The notes: generated from the sequence alone by a model not told the origin. A DNA stretch of 64,000 nucleotides from Porphyra umbilicalis (GCA_002049455.2 KV918771.1:186001-250000); one strand, 5' to 3'. Numbered from the stretch's first letter, positions 34,393 through 47,049 are shown. Numbers and translations are program-made.

Positions 34393-34552
34393 CTGTCCGG
34401 GGAGGCCTCCGGCCACACGCTGTTGACATGGGCGGCGTCGGTTCCTCTTTGTGCGTGTCATCAGAAGTCTGCAGAAAGACTTGTGAGCGAAGCATCCTAT
34501 CTGGAGATAGAATCGTGAGGGCCAATCACGTAGTACAGTACCAGGATATGTT

Positions 34553-35528
34553 CATATGGTGCTTTGCTGAGAAATGGAGCATGCACGTTTGCGCAAACAA
34601 ACATGCACACCCGACCACTGCGAGCATTGACCCGTGCTGCAGGGAGACCAATTCTATCACCCGGTGATGTGTGACATGTCAAGCATCCCAACCAGGTTCG
34701 CCGGGCCCTTGGGCCGACAAAGGCTGACAGCAGCTGGAAAACCGCACTCTGAGTGACCCGGTGGCAAGTACCTGCTGACGCCCGCGGTGGTCTTTGTGAA
34801 ACGATGCCAAAACATGCACGCTGACAGCCTCATCAGGTCAAGACTTCTTCAGCCACCGGCCACAGCGGTGCCGTCAGGAGCGTCCCCCCTAACCGGCCCC
34901 TCATGTTTGCTCGCAGAGGCTGAATCGGCCTCCGAACATGCATGTCGTTTGAGGAGTTCTTGCAATTCTTTTCTGTCCGTTCGGTCCGTTCATTGGCCCT
35001 CCGAACACGTGAGCCCCGTGCCCAGTAGATCGCCTATGTTCATTGATATCGAGACGTGTCACTGACATTCTTTTGACCAATCATCATCCATGAAGGGTAC
35101 AGCAGTGACTAAATCCAGCCCACCTGCGTTTCTTCTGGGGCACCAGATGGCACAGGTGCGCAGTCTCTGTCTTGTGGACTGTGGAGACCCGGCTCAAATA
35201 CTGTGAAACTGGGCCGCCTGACGCAGCCAATGGGCACGTGGCCACATTCATTGAACCGGTAATCTGACAGGGTTTGGGTAGTGTTCTTGACATTGAATCA
35301 TGAGAAGTCATTGGCTGCATGAAGAGCCTTCAGTCCCCTGTCCTACCTTGTGCCAGTGGTTGGCTGTGGCTTTCGCCGGTCATGCCAGGAGCAATTGCAC
35401 TTGGGACGCTATCGGTCCCCTGAAGCCAGGTGAGAGACGATCTGATGGACATCCTGACATCGGTCCACATCGGCAAACGTTTGCACTCGCAAACGTGCAT
35501 GCTCCATCTCTCAGCAAAGCACCATATG
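34553..35528. repeat. 41-bp inverted repeat pair about 0.9 kb apart
   Basis: 34553-34593 and 35488-35528 are reverse complements at 40 of 41 positions (one A/G difference). Weaker similarity continues inward for about 80 bases. This suggests the arms of a non-autonomous inverted-repeat element with no coding content. Confidence 0.75.
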
Positions 35529-35989
35529 TAGTTATATGTCGCCGTCACACGACAAATCGTTGTAGAAGAGACTGAATCGACCTCAACTGGGACTGAACAG
35601 CCCCTCCTGTACAGCCATTGCGCATTTATATGTGCCCCGCTTACAAGGTACGTACCCTGCTTCATAACTGACCGCAACTCGATCGCTCCGGTGCGGGGTC
35701 CACCGCACTTGATGGCACTACAAGTGATGATTCACAGCTGATCTGCGATCGAGTAATCCGCTGCCTCAAGTCTGTCAAAACTTGCCTGCCTACCCCCCCA
35801 GGAACACCTCGTGAAGGACGGGGCACAAGTCTTGCCACGCCCTTCCGTGTCTCATTGCACCATTTATGATTCAAATTCACGATCGAGCGTCATGAGTGGT
35901 TGTCGTTTCGGAACAGATTGTCCAATCAGCTGTAAATTCTCACGCGGGCTACAAAGTGCTCCACCCTGCTTAACAAGCGCACAATGACT

Positions 35990-36127
35990 GTACAGCCGTT
36001 CTCTCAAAAACCTCGCACGCAAACTGTTGCACCACTCTGACAAATCGGCCTCTGCGACCCCATGAAGGCCGATTTGTCAGAGTGGTGCAACAGTTGGCGT
36101 GCGAGGTTTTTGAGAGAACGGCTGTAC
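35990..36127. repeat. near-perfect hairpin, 62-bp arms, 14-base loop
   Basis: Arms 35990-36051 and 36066-36127 are reverse complements at 61 of 62 positions; the loop is 36052-36065. The match stops sharply at both outer ends. Any transcript through it would form a long perfect duplex. Confidence 0.95.
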
Positions 36128-36195
36128 TCTTCCTGTTCTCAGGCCCGTTCGCAGCACGTTTCGCAGTTCCGCGGGGCCCGCAGAACCGGGGTGCA

Positions 36196-38042
36196 ATATT
36201 GCCGATCCCGCAATTTTGAGAAAGGCGAGAACTGTAGATCATCTTGTCGGAGAAGATGTTTCTGAACAGTTTCCAGGAGAGTCGCCACAGAAGTCTGGAG
36301 TGCCTCGTCTGATATCGACTGTTCTGGCTTCTTCCGCAGTTTCTTCGATCCACATGAGCAAGATCACGAAATCGATAAGGAGCGATAGCCTTGCACAAGC
36401 GACTCAAGACCGGTCAGTCCGTGGAGGAAATCATGAGTCGCAACACAGCGGCGAACGATTCCAGCTGACCCTGTCCCGGAAGCCACCCGGGCACAAACCA
36501 CGACCACCGTCCGTCGTCGTCGCCCTCGTCGTCCTCACCCCCACCGCGGTCGCTGTCCTCGTCCCCCCCGCCCCCCCCGCCCCCTTGCTGAACTCTCATT
36601 GTCACCCCCACCCCGTCGCTCCCGCCCCGTCGCCACCGTTGTCGTTGCTCCCCGCCCTCGCCCCCGTCACCGACACGCCTCGCAAATCCATCCTACTGGT
36701 ATGTGCGTCGCTCTGACCTCCTGCCTTCGTGCATCTGTGGCCTACTGCTCCTTGCCCCCTCCCCGCTGTGACGCTGCTTTATCCTCGCTCTTCTCCCAGC
36801 ACCGGCTGTACTGACGCTCCCTTCCGCGAAGACCTGCATCCGTTCGAAGGGCTACTCAACGGTGCCCCTGTGCCAATGGACCCTTGGTGACGTTTACTAT
36901 TTGTTACTTCCAGCATATTCTTCACAGACTCATCAGAAGCCAATCAGCTGCAGCAGTAATGAAAAAAAAAATCTGAAGAAGCTTAATGGCAGCGAAAGGA
37001 TGGCAATGCACTTTTGGACGGCGAGTAGCCGCTGTCGTGGCTGTCTGTGTCTGGCAGTAGCGCAGAGCACTTTTTGTACATTTGGCGACGGCAGAGCAGC
37101 CGTTTTTCGGCCAAGTCGCAGAAATCGACTTGTGCCACATCACGATATGTCATCGGATCCATCGCGAGTGGCGGCTAATTCAACACACTCTGACTTGGTC
37201 GATGACACCCCGTTCTCAAACGGTCCCCCCAGCAAGAGATGCATGAGCTGGCTGCTTCGTGGCTCTTCTGGGGAGAAAATGATGGGAATGGATGATGGCC
37301 AGTCCACCCAACCACATCAAGGGGACCGCCACGTCATGACAAGGCAGATGTGGGTTCTGGGGCAGCCTCTGCGATGCCCCATGAGTGAGCTTCTACTCTG
37401 CACACCTGCTGGGCGGCGGGCATCTTGTCGCGCCACTGCGTGTCCGCGACAGGAGGGGGTTTGAAGCGAGGTGAACCGAGGGGTGGATCACAAGATCTGC
37501 TGGGAAGGCCTGACCTCGCCACGGATTCGCCACAGCCGTCCTACGATTCTCACATAATTCCATTTCTTCAGCGTAAGTCTCTCTCGCCAGGCGCTCTTTG
37601 GGGTATGTTTTCTGGGACACCAGGCAGACTGGCGCGCTGCAGATGCGTCCCTCTCTCTTGTGATTGGCCAGTGTAGTGACACGCCTCAGATATTTGACAT
37701 TCATGGCTCATGGCGTGCAGTTGTGGTGCAGTCTCGCCGTGAGAGGCCTGACAGATTCTGCCCAGTACATGGAAAAAGTCCAAAAAGACGAATCGAGTCC
37801 CCGCTCCGTCATTTATCTGAGTGTTGGACCCGCACTATTTTTCATGAGCAGCTACTTCACGATATGTCAAAGGCAGACAGCTATCTCGTGAGGTCCGTGG
37901 GTGGATGCAAAATTATTTACCGTGCACTCTTCATGCACTGAGGAGCCAGTCTTCGTCACTTTCCTTTACACTCTTTTGCAGTTGTCCTTCTTGGAACTAT
38001 CTCCGCTCTGCGCATCTCTCAAAATTGCGGGATCGGCAATAT
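36196..38042. repeat. 26-bp perfect inverted repeat pair 1.8 kb apart
   Basis: 36196-36221 (starting ATATTGCCGATCCCGC) is the exact reverse complement of 38017-38042. No transposase lies between, only gene-free DNA with a pyrimidine-rich C/T tract near 36500-36700. These may be termini of a non-autonomous element or two separate family members. Confidence 0.7.
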
Positions 38043-38817
38043 CTGCGAAAGAACATGCGGGCACCAGACAGAGCGTTACTGTATTTACGAGGCACGCGAG
38101 CCAAGTATATTTCCAGTACGATCCAATTGATTGATATCAATACTGTCAATACTGTCCTGGACGTTCTCGATGGCCACCTTCGCACCGACTCGTACCACGA
38201 TGTACCCGCCCGTTTGGCAGACTGCCCCCGCGACGCAGTCGATATGGTGTCTGCGACCATGTGTCCTCGGCGTGTTTTATCTTCTCCATCCCCTCGCTTA
38301 AGCACTCGTTCTGATATTGACGACGTGCAGGCCCACGACAGGGCTCCTGCGCCATGCGCACGCCAGCGGATGCCGTCGTCGACCTGGTTGGCTTTTTGAG
38401 CTTTTGTCTTTCACATCGCAGGCGATATCATTCTTGTCGCACAGCTCTGGCCATGTGATACTGGGGAGGCGGTAGCAACATTGACATCTGTGAAGTATTT
38501 TGCGTGCACGCCGCCACGCTGTACCAGTCAGTCTGTCGGAAGACCTTGCTGTGTCAGCAGCGACCGCAGCCGTTTGGCAGGAATAAAAGAGGCTGTGGTT
38601 GGTTGGTGAACAGGTGGAAGAGATGTTGTTGACGTAGGGGCAAGACACAAGAATGGGTTCCGCGAGGCGAAGTGACGAGAGTGGTTTGTCAGACGGGCTG
38701 ATGCGGTCGCCGCCGGTCACAGGGACAGAATTGGGGGCTGGATAGAGACAAATTGATCTTCAAATAGTAAAATTACTGATGTCAACTCTTGCACCTTCGC
38801 GGGAACTACGTGCAGCG

Positions 38818-38884
38818 CGGTGCATCCCGGGGTTGTCAACATACGCGGCGCGGCCGCGTATGTTGACAAATCGGGGATGCACCG
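38818..38884. repeat. hairpin, 32-bp arms, 3-base loop
   Basis: Arms 38818-38849 and 38853-38884 match at 29 of 32 positions; the loop is GCG. The inner part includes TTGTCAACATACGCGGC. Confidence 0.9.
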
Positions 38885-38896
38885 GGCCGTGTAGGA

Positions 38897-38977
38897 TCTC
38901 AGGAGAAACGGACCCACGTTCTATTCTAGAGATTAAACCTCTAGAATCGATCGTGGGGGCCGTTTCCAACGCCTGAG
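38897..38977. repeat. imperfect hairpin adjacent to the previous one
   Basis: The outer ends CTCAGG and CCTGAG pair. The inner stem ATTCTAGAG / CTCTAGAAT (38932-38940 and 38948-38956) is perfect over nine bases around ATTAAAC. The middle pairs imperfectly through AAACGG-CCCACG. The first hairpin ends only 12 bases away. Confidence 0.7.
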
Positions 38978-39128
38978 AGGGGGTACAGTTGCAAACGATT
39001 TAGATCCAAATCCCCCTCCTGACGCCATTGCGATGGGGCCACTTTCCGCGCCTTGTGCTGCTCATGTTCAATCTATCACCTGATTTGAAGCCATTGTAGC
39101 CTCCTCATTGCTCGGGGGGACCTCGCAT

Positions 39129-40419
39129 TCACGCGATAAAACGGTCACACATGCCATGTGGCGGGGCGGCGGGGCAGCGAACGGCGGCGCCCATACTGGG
39201 TGCCGGCTGCCGGTCTACCGCTGCCGGCATGCCCATGAGCGACCGCGCAGCTGGCGCCGCCCCGCCGGCAGCCCAGGCGGCCGTCTTGGTGGCCGCGGCT
39301 GCGCGCGCCGCGGCCGAAGGGCACGGGGACGTGGCGCCGTCGGCGGCCGTGGCGACAGCCGAGCGGGCGGGGAGCGCGTCCGCCGCCGCCGCCGCCGCCA
39401 CCGCCGCCGCCGCTGCCCGCGCGTCGGCGTCGGCCGACACGGCGCTGCCGACGCAGCGGTCGCTGGTGGCCAAGGTCGCGGCGGCGGCGCCCCTGGCGGT
39501 GGCCAGCGCCTCCCCGCTGCCCGGGCGGGCGGAGCGGACGCCGCCCGCCCCCCGCGCGCTGCAGCTTCCACCGCGCACGTCTGGGGAGCGCGCTCGGTCG
39601 GCGTTGCGGCAGCTGCTGCCGCCCGAGACGGACAAGCCCGGCAATGACCGCCGCCGCACGTGGTCCGTGTCGCTGCCACTCGGGCACCTCAGCGTCTCTG
39701 CGGGCGCAGGCGACCGGGAGCGGGATCGGGGGCGCGGGCGGGAGCGGCAGCGGGACCGCGGCGGGGGCGGCGCCGACGCCAAGGCCGCCCCCGCCGAGCG
39801 CGGCGGCTGGCGCGCGTCGCGCGAGTCGAGCCGCTCCGCGGCGGCCGACGCCAAGCGGGGCGCCTCGGTCAAGGACGGCAGCGGGGAGCCCCCCGACGGG
39901 GCCGCCGACACCAAGGCGGCGGCGGCCACGTCGCCGGCGGGGGCGGTCGCCGCCGCCGCGGGGCGGCCACCGCCGCCCCCCCTCGTGAAGACGACGGGGG
40001 TGCACCCGCTGGCTCTCGTGGCCCGCCTCCCCGCCGACGCGGCGGCAGACGTGACGGTGCTGCGCCTCGACGCCGGGGAGGCGGCACCCGGGATGGGGCC
40101 GCCTGCGGCGGCGGCGCCCGCTGCCGCGGCCGCCGCCGCTGCGGCGGCCGCCACGGCCGCAACGCCGGCGCCGCCGTCACGGCGGGGCTGGTTTGGCGCC
40201 GCCGCCGCCGCCACGACGGCGGCGGCGAGTGTGGCGACTGGCGACGGGCGGGGGGCCAAGGCGTACGCGCCGGCAGGACAATGGGCGGCTGTGATAGCAG
40301 CAGCAGCGGGCACCGCAGCCACGCCGCGACAGCGGTTCTCACGCAACGCTCGCATGTGCGGAAAAGCACTGTTGCAGGATACATATCGGTGCAAAACAGC
40401 ATGTTGGTGTGAGTTTTAG
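39129..40419. other. GC-rich low-complexity ORF pair, strand undecided
   Basis: The plus strand is open for 422 codons (39151-40419) and the minus strand for 421 (40394-39129). The plus product is Ala-rich with an alternating Arg/Asp/Glu run, DRERDRGRGRERQRDRGGGG. The minus product has an RS-like run, RSRCRSRPRPRSRSRSP. Neither has a folded-domain motif. One strand may encode a disordered protein, but GC content alone can keep both open, so I do not choose. Confidence 0.3.
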
Positions 40420-41850
40420 TCCATTCTGACTGTATAGGCGTGATCAGGGACGTCACTTTACCCAGAGGAAATGATGAAGTCAAGGGCCGCACGACTTTTG
40501 TTTTTGACACCCTACTGTCCCAAGACGTGTTGCCCTTGCCCACTCGGCATGTCCATGGCATCCTCCGCGTTTTATCAGACGTCCGACACAAAAAGAACAC
40601 CCCGTCACAATCAACCGAAGAGCTCAAGTAGGATGGAGGACAATCCCGGGTCACGTCGGTGTGCTCAGAATAGTACCATAAGGGCTCCTTCATGCTCATA
40701 TGACACCCTACTTGCTGCCCTTCACGCGTGCCCCGCGACCGATGTGTGCTTGAAGCGAAGTTGGTCTGAGTGAATCTTGTACAATACTCTATTCAGGTCC
40801 AGTGGTCAAAAGTTTTCTATTCAACGTCGAGACGATGTGCAGCCTGAGTACAGCACGACACAACCGCAGCTCCTTGCATGCAACTACCATTGAGAGGCCT
40901 CAGAACGCTTGACGCCTGACCGACACGGCTCCCAAGGCAGTGACCATGCCACGAGATTTCAGTAACATACGTCCAGTGAAAGCTGTCATCTGGACAGTAT
41001 CTGATTGTCTGTTGATGGTCGCTTTTCGGCCGATTAGCTACAACCTCTGGCGCAGGATCCTCCCATGGGCCCCGTCAATCCGAGACGAGGGTCACTGCCC
41101 GCACGCCGCCATGGTCTCACAGCTCCCCCCTCCCGATCCTCGTGTACGAGGAAGTGATAGTTCATACGTTCGCACAATGGGGGAAGGACCTAGGTGGGGT
41201 ACACACGTGAGTGGAAGTAGCATGAGGTCACCGGTGTCGTGCCCGCCGTTGCGGCGGTAGCCAGCCATGGGGGATGTACTTGGCCACCTGCTGTGGAATG
41301 CTCCGGTGGACCGGACCACCGCTGTGCGCGTGCCAGCGAGAATAAAGTAGGAGCTCATTGCTGGACTGTCCTGGATTGTACGTCAAAGCAGTGCCAACAC
41401 TGGCCAGTCCAATGGATCACGTGCGTTTTTCTGGCACTGCCCGTCTTGCGGATACCGAATGTGCCTTCTGTTCCTGCCTATAGCGATTCCCATTGCTTTT
41501 TGTTGGAAACAGCACTGCGGCCGGTCTCCCATACTGTACTCTGTTCTTTCTGATCAGCTGGAAACAATACGGGAATTCTATCTTCGCGCGTCTCTTCTTG
41601 TCCAGCAGGACCTCCTTGGCAGATGACACGTCGGCAGCGGCCGGGTGGGCGGCCAGGCAGGAAAACACACAAAACGAAAAACACTTGTAGTGGCGACGGG
41701 CTGTCAGTGGGGAGAAGGGCAGGGACGGCCGCGGTAGCCGAGGAGTGGGGTGCGGTGCGGCACTGACACAGCACTGGCTGGGCGATGGTATCGGCCATGT
41801 CAGCTCCTCTGCACGTGTCAGGCCAGTGTGCGTCGAAATTGACGACCCGC
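40420..41850. other. gene-free stretch
   Basis: No gene, RNA or repeat is supported. Confidence 0.4.
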
Positions 41851-41859
41851 CCACAAAGC

Positions 41860-42079
41860 CAATTTGCGCCCCCGAGCCCCCCTCGCACGCCGCTCAGCTC
41901 CCCCGACCCCCCAGCAAACCCCCCCAAACCCCCCCAACCCGGCCTCCAACCCCCCCCCAACCCCCCCCCAGCACCCCCCGAGCACCCCCCTAATCCCTCG
42001 AATCCCCCCCCCCCCCCCAACACCCCCCCAGGGAGCCCCCACGATCTCTTGTAGCCCCACCCACGATCTCTTGTAGCCC
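41860..42079 (-). repeat. G-run cluster on the minus strand and a 19-bp direct repeat
   Basis: Between 41865 and 42035 the plus strand is almost only C and A, giving more than ten runs of 4-18 G on the minus strand, a strong G-quadruplex candidate. CCACGATCTCTTGTAGCCC then occurs twice, at 42039-42057 and 42061-42079. Confidence 0.8.
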
Positions 42080-42299
42080 ACGTGTCATTGTGGGTCGTTT
42101 TTTTCGAGATACGACCCCCAGCGGGCTGCAGCGCACCCCGCGGCGACCTTCACGAGCCAATAGGAGCTTCGAATCGCGGGCCCCGTCTTCTGCCAAAGCG
42201 GTCTGCGAAAGGGCCTCACACCTGATCATGTCATGTCCACTTTTTGACGCATCGACAATAGTATGGGAGCAACTGTGGGGTTAGGATCACACTCACATC

Positions 42300-45200
42300 A
42301 ATTATGACTGCAGTGGGTATTGTGACGGCCGCTTGTTGTGGCGTGCGCGGACGCACATGTGTTTGCCCCAGCGCCACGAGGACCCCCACCTGCCGCACTA
42401 CCGGCGTGGGCGGGTGTTGGAGTCGACACCCCATCTTCCACCGACCGGCATTGGGCGCCCCCTCCGCTCAACCCCCCAACTCCCCGCGCCATGAACCTCT
42501 CGGGCGCCGCGCACCCCCCCCCCGGCCCCACCCACGGTCTTCGTCTCGGCAGCGGGGAAAATCGTGGTGCTCCTCTTCGTCGCCTCTGCCGACGATGCGC
42601 CGCCGTTGGCGGTGCGGGCAGGGGTGCTTGACCCCCCTGCCCACACACCTGACGTCGCTGAGGACGGCGACGGCGGGAGGGAGGGGGCAGCAATTCCTCC
42701 TCCTGGCGGGGCCGGTGGCGGCCGCCGCGGCGGTCAGCGCGCGTCTTGGCGTTAGGCTGGCGCGGTCGGCAGCGGCACCACCCGCGTCGGCGGCGGCGGG
42801 CGTGGTTTTAGTGGCAGTGGCGCCGGCGCCGCCCGGCACGGTGCCCGTCGCCGACGTCGAATAAACGGCTGGCAACGAGGCCGACGACGGTGGCGACGGT
42901 GGCGTCCACTGCCGTCCCGCTCGGGGCCACCCTGCACGCCGCGTCGAGTAGGCGCTGGCGATGCTCGCGTCCGCCCCCAGCGGCGCGCGCACGCACGGCG
43001 CCGGCAGCGGTAAGGAGTGGTGGCGACGGCATCGACGGCGGCGACGTCGCTGCCGCGGGCTCTGACCTCGCCTTGGCGCCGGCGCTGGCGGGCGGTGCGG
43101 GCCACGGCCTGCCGGTGGATGTCGTTTGGAGTGGTCAACACGGCGGCGCCGCTGGCTGCCATTGTCCGCGCCAACGTGGCGGCGGTCGCAGCGGGGGGGG
43201 GGGCGGGCGGGAGACGACCTGGTGCTACATTTAGTGCCCCGCCTTGGGGGGGGGTGGCGGGACGAGGACATCGGCGGTGGGTCGAGGGTTGTGAGGGAGG
43301 CGGACACCCCATCCATTCTCGACAGCGATGGGCGCAGGGGGGGTGTGGCACCCCGCCGCCGCCATCAACGCCGACTCGGCGGTCGGGTGCGGCAGCCCAT
43401 CCCGCCCGCCCATGCGCCAAAAGTTGGTAATATGTAATCGACGTTTTTGTCCATGTCTACGCCTTGGCGCCGGGGGGGCGGACGCTGCCGCCGCGGGGGG
43501 GCAGCCGCTCCCGCCGGCGACGCGGACGCGGCGGCCGGTCTGCCGGCCGGTCGGTAGCGGCGGAAGCCGCGCCGCCAGCGTCGGCGGCGGCGGCAAAGGC
43601 CACGACGACGGCACCCTCGCCCCGCCCCCCGCCGTCACGACGGCAAACAACCACGCCGACGGGCGGCTGCCTTGCTCCCCGCCGCCTCGGATTCGGCCCC
43701 GCGTCTCGGCGCGGCGCTCGCCACCGCGTGCCAGCCGCACCTGCCCGTGGCCGCCGTCGCCGCCGCGCCGGAGGCGGCGGCGGAGACGCGGCGCTCTCGA
43801 AACTGCTGCTAGCGGTAGCGTCGGCGGCGCCGGCGACAACCGTCGTCGAGTCCGACCGGGGCGCCTGCAGGCGACAACCCTACAGGAACAGAACCGCAAT
43901 AAAACCGCGATCCGTGATGCTCGCGCAGGGACCGTGGGCCGAGGTCCAAACCGCGATAAAACCGCAATCTGCCGGACTTTGATTGGCCCACAATCGCCCT
44001 CAGCTGGGCCCAGCGAAGATGAGGAGGAGGTCTGTCGACCATGCTTACAGCCCACAAGTGCGGACTACTGTTCGTATCGCTGCCTATTTCTCTTCCTTCG
44101 TATTGATATTGTATTTTATTTCTGTTCTATTACTCTAGCTGGCGAAGACGATCAAGCTGCTGCTGCGCCAGCTCCTGCTCCCGCGTCGCCTGTGCCGGAG
44201 CGTCGCCGTTGCTGGCCGTCGACGAGGCAGCAGCGTCCGCGGGGAGGGCGGCGGCAGCGGGCGGACCCCGCCGATGTAAACCCCGCCCCGCCCAGTGTGT
44301 CCGGACAACGGGGGCGGGGGGGAGGCGGGGAGGAAGGCGGGGGGGGAAGGGGGGCAGCCGCCCGGAGCGTCGGCAAAGGAGGAGGCGGAGGGGGAGGGGG
44401 GGGGGGCGCCGACGCCGGTGCAGGAGACGCGATCACCAGTGGGGGGGGGGATAGGGGGGGCAGGTACTGCCAGCTGTGCGGCTCAAAGCAGCGGCCACCT
44501 GAGAGGCAGCCAGCAGACCACCCACATCTGAGTAAGGGACACAGGAAAAAGACGGATGCGACAACTACAACAAAGATGTCAGCAGCCACGAGCGATGTGA
44601 AAAAAGCCACAAAGCCCGCACGGCGACCAAGACCGAGCCGTACCCCCTACCAAAAGCGCACGACAAGGATCCTCCGGTGTGCTTACCTGCCCGGCTCGTG
44701 AGCGGCCGTCGAAAGGCGCAGAGCGCAGGCGAGAGCTCCGACGTGGTGGCATGGCGGTCGGAATTGAAGGGGGAGGGTGCAGAGAACGCGGAAAAAGAAC
44801 GCGTCCGCGTGGGGCAACTCGACGATGAAGGCAGTTGACGGGTGGTCGACGACGCTGGGGACAGCCAGGCGTCAAAGCCCAAGGCTTGTCGCTGCGCTGC
44901 AATGAGGTCTTGGTAATGGAGCCACACGGCCGAACGCTGATCAAGAAAGGGTGCACGACTCCTTATTGGATGGCACTAGATGTTTAAGGAGGCTTACGGA
45001 ACATGATTGGATGCTTCAAGTCGCTTCGAGAAGCTATCAGAACAGGAGCTGCGAACTTTGTGGAAAGCCAATCAGAACTCATGAAGGCATCCGAGAAGCC
45101 ATCTTGCACTGTCACGACCCAGCGATCCGACCAAGACTCGTCCAGACCCCTGCTGGCCCGTGGGAAAACCGCGATATCGCGGTTTTATCGCGCATCTGTT

Positions 45201-45603
45201 CCCGTAGGGGCAAGCCCCCGCCAGTTCCCACCGAATCTGCCACAGGCGCCTACAAACGTCCCCCCCCCCCCTAAACCCCTCCACGGCCGCCAACGCCGCC
45301 GCCAGGTCCGCCCGGGCGGCCTCCAGACGATACCCCCATCCCTTCCCATTCCCCCGCCGCGGCCGCCGCTGCCGCCGCCGAGACCGCCCGCGTTGCCCGT
45401 GCGTGCTGCCGTCCCCCCCCCCCCCGGCTGCCGCCGCCGTGTCCGCCCGGAGCGCCTACCGACGACGGCTTCCCTCCACCTCCCCCCGCGATCGCTGCCG
45501 ACGCCGCCGCCGAGTCCTCCGACACCGGCCGCACACGGGACCCCTTACCCTGCTGCGGCCGCAGAGTCTGATGGCGGCGCGCCGCCGCCGTCCCTCCCCG
45601 CCG

Positions 45604-45645
<42 letters not shown>

Positions 45646-45800
45646 GCCACGTCCGCCCGGGGAGCCTCCACACTGAAACCTTCTATCCCCCCTTCCCCGC
45701 CGCCGCCGAGTGAGGCCGCGTCACCGGCGAGCGCCACCCACTGGCCAGCGGGGTATCAGGCCGTCGTGGGGCGGCGCGCGCGCGCGGGCAAGGTGCGGCG
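42300..45800. other. GC-rich low-complexity ground, no gene called
   Basis: Many open frames of 150-460 codons overlap on both strands, made of Ala, Arg, Gly, Pro and Ser runs. None has a domain motif or a consistent exon structure. At 43878-43925 and, inverted, 45168-45212, a shared sequence ending in ATAAAACCGCGAT occurs; it contains the perfect 22-bp palindrome at 45165-45186 in the second copy. Confidence 0.45.
45165..45186. repeat. perfect 22-bp palindrome
   Basis: AAAACCGCGAT is followed directly by its own reverse complement. The half-site AAACCGCGAT or AAACCGCAAT recurs at 43894-43972 in a related repeat copy. Confidence 0.9.
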
Positions 45801-45894
45801 CTGCGCGCCTGGTTTTTGGCGGGATTCACAGGCAGTGCTCTGCTGTTCGCATCCCGCGAGAAATATGAACAAGCTTTGTGACGAGGTATCTGGT

Positions 45895-47040
45895 TGGCTG
45901 ACGCATCCTAACCCCACCCTGCTCCCCATACTATCACGCCCAGTTAAGATCCCAACAAAGCGGACATTAGGATTCTCGGCCATCCATTGGCTTGCAGGCT
46001 CAGTGTCAGACAAACGCGATTTACGTGCATACGTGTGCGGAAGATATTTTACTTTCGCCAGCCGTGTCTCAACAATCAACAGCTGTCTCACGCAAGGGCG
46101 TCTCACAGGGTGCGGGACTGGGTCACCCCTCAAGAAAGTGCCAGAAAGTGCCAGAGTCAAGCCCAAAATCAGGACCCCAAGTTGCGGAGGCTGGCGCGTG
46201 TTGCGCGCGTTGACGAGCCCGCGCAATCCATGAGATCAAAACAGCGTTGCGCAGGCCTCCTGCTCCAGCCAGTGAAATTGTGGGCAAAAAAAAAATGTGT
46301 TTTTCAAGAGCCAGTCCTCCCGTCGCGCCGCCCATGCCTCTGCTGTCCCGTTCTGGAGCAAACAGGGTCGGTGACACCCTTTGCACACATAGGCATGGTC
46401 CTTCTAAGGGAATAAAGACCGCAGAGTGGTGGAAACCGATTCACTGTGCTAAGCCAGACATCAAGATAGCATACAATGCGACCAGAAAGTCCCAGCGACC
46501 ATACCGAAAAAAGTAGGTGTCATCGACGGTTATCTTTCCACATGCAAATGTACCCTGTGGGTCACTCTCGCATATGCCGTCAAGAGCAAAGAAAACGGAT
46601 GATGCTTTTCTGTTGCTTTCTTGCCATACATGCACGTACCACAGGGAGCACAGTGGTGGGCGACGCAGCTACGATGTCGACGCCATGGCTGTGGGGCAAA
46701 CAGACCCCGCAGAACCGACTCAGACCATAGGGTATATGTATATGCTTCTGTAGAAGCCCCCTGGACTCGCTGTTACGGTGGGTAGTCAGGGTAGGAGGGG
46801 GGGGGGGGTTCATTGAGGGCAATCCCAGCAACGTCGGCCCCATCTTCCATTTAACCCCATCTGGAGGTGCAACGTGTGGGTCCCTGAATGGAAAGACCAT
46901 CCCGGGGGCCCCATATCCCAAACGTCGCGATGGACTTTGCTACATGGACCATCGAATGCCCTCTGGCCGATTGAACGATAGGTTCTACATTGGTGGGTCC
47001 GACGAGGCCCCAATCTGACCTCGCCTCGTATTGCAGGGGA
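45895..47040 (+). repeat. diverged relative of the 55-56.4 kb inverted-repeat element
   Basis: 45905-45985 (ATCCTAACCCCACC, then CACGCCCAGTTAAG and GGACATTAGGAT) matches the reverse complement of 55410-55560. 46815-47040 (GGGCAATCCCAGCAACGTCG, then GCCCCAT words) matches the reverse complement of the left arm of that element. The order is conserved, with about 0.8 kb of extra DNA between. Confidence 0.55.
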
Positions 47041-47049
47041 CTAGCCGAA

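Noticed and set aside
39129-40394. An SR-type splicing protein on the minus strand
   Set aside because: Only a short RS-like run exists, with no RNA-recognition motif, and the plus strand is equally open.
42300-45800. Several 150-460-codon ORFs
   Set aside because: They overlap on both strands, consist of Ala/Arg/Gly/Pro/Ser runs and show no motif.
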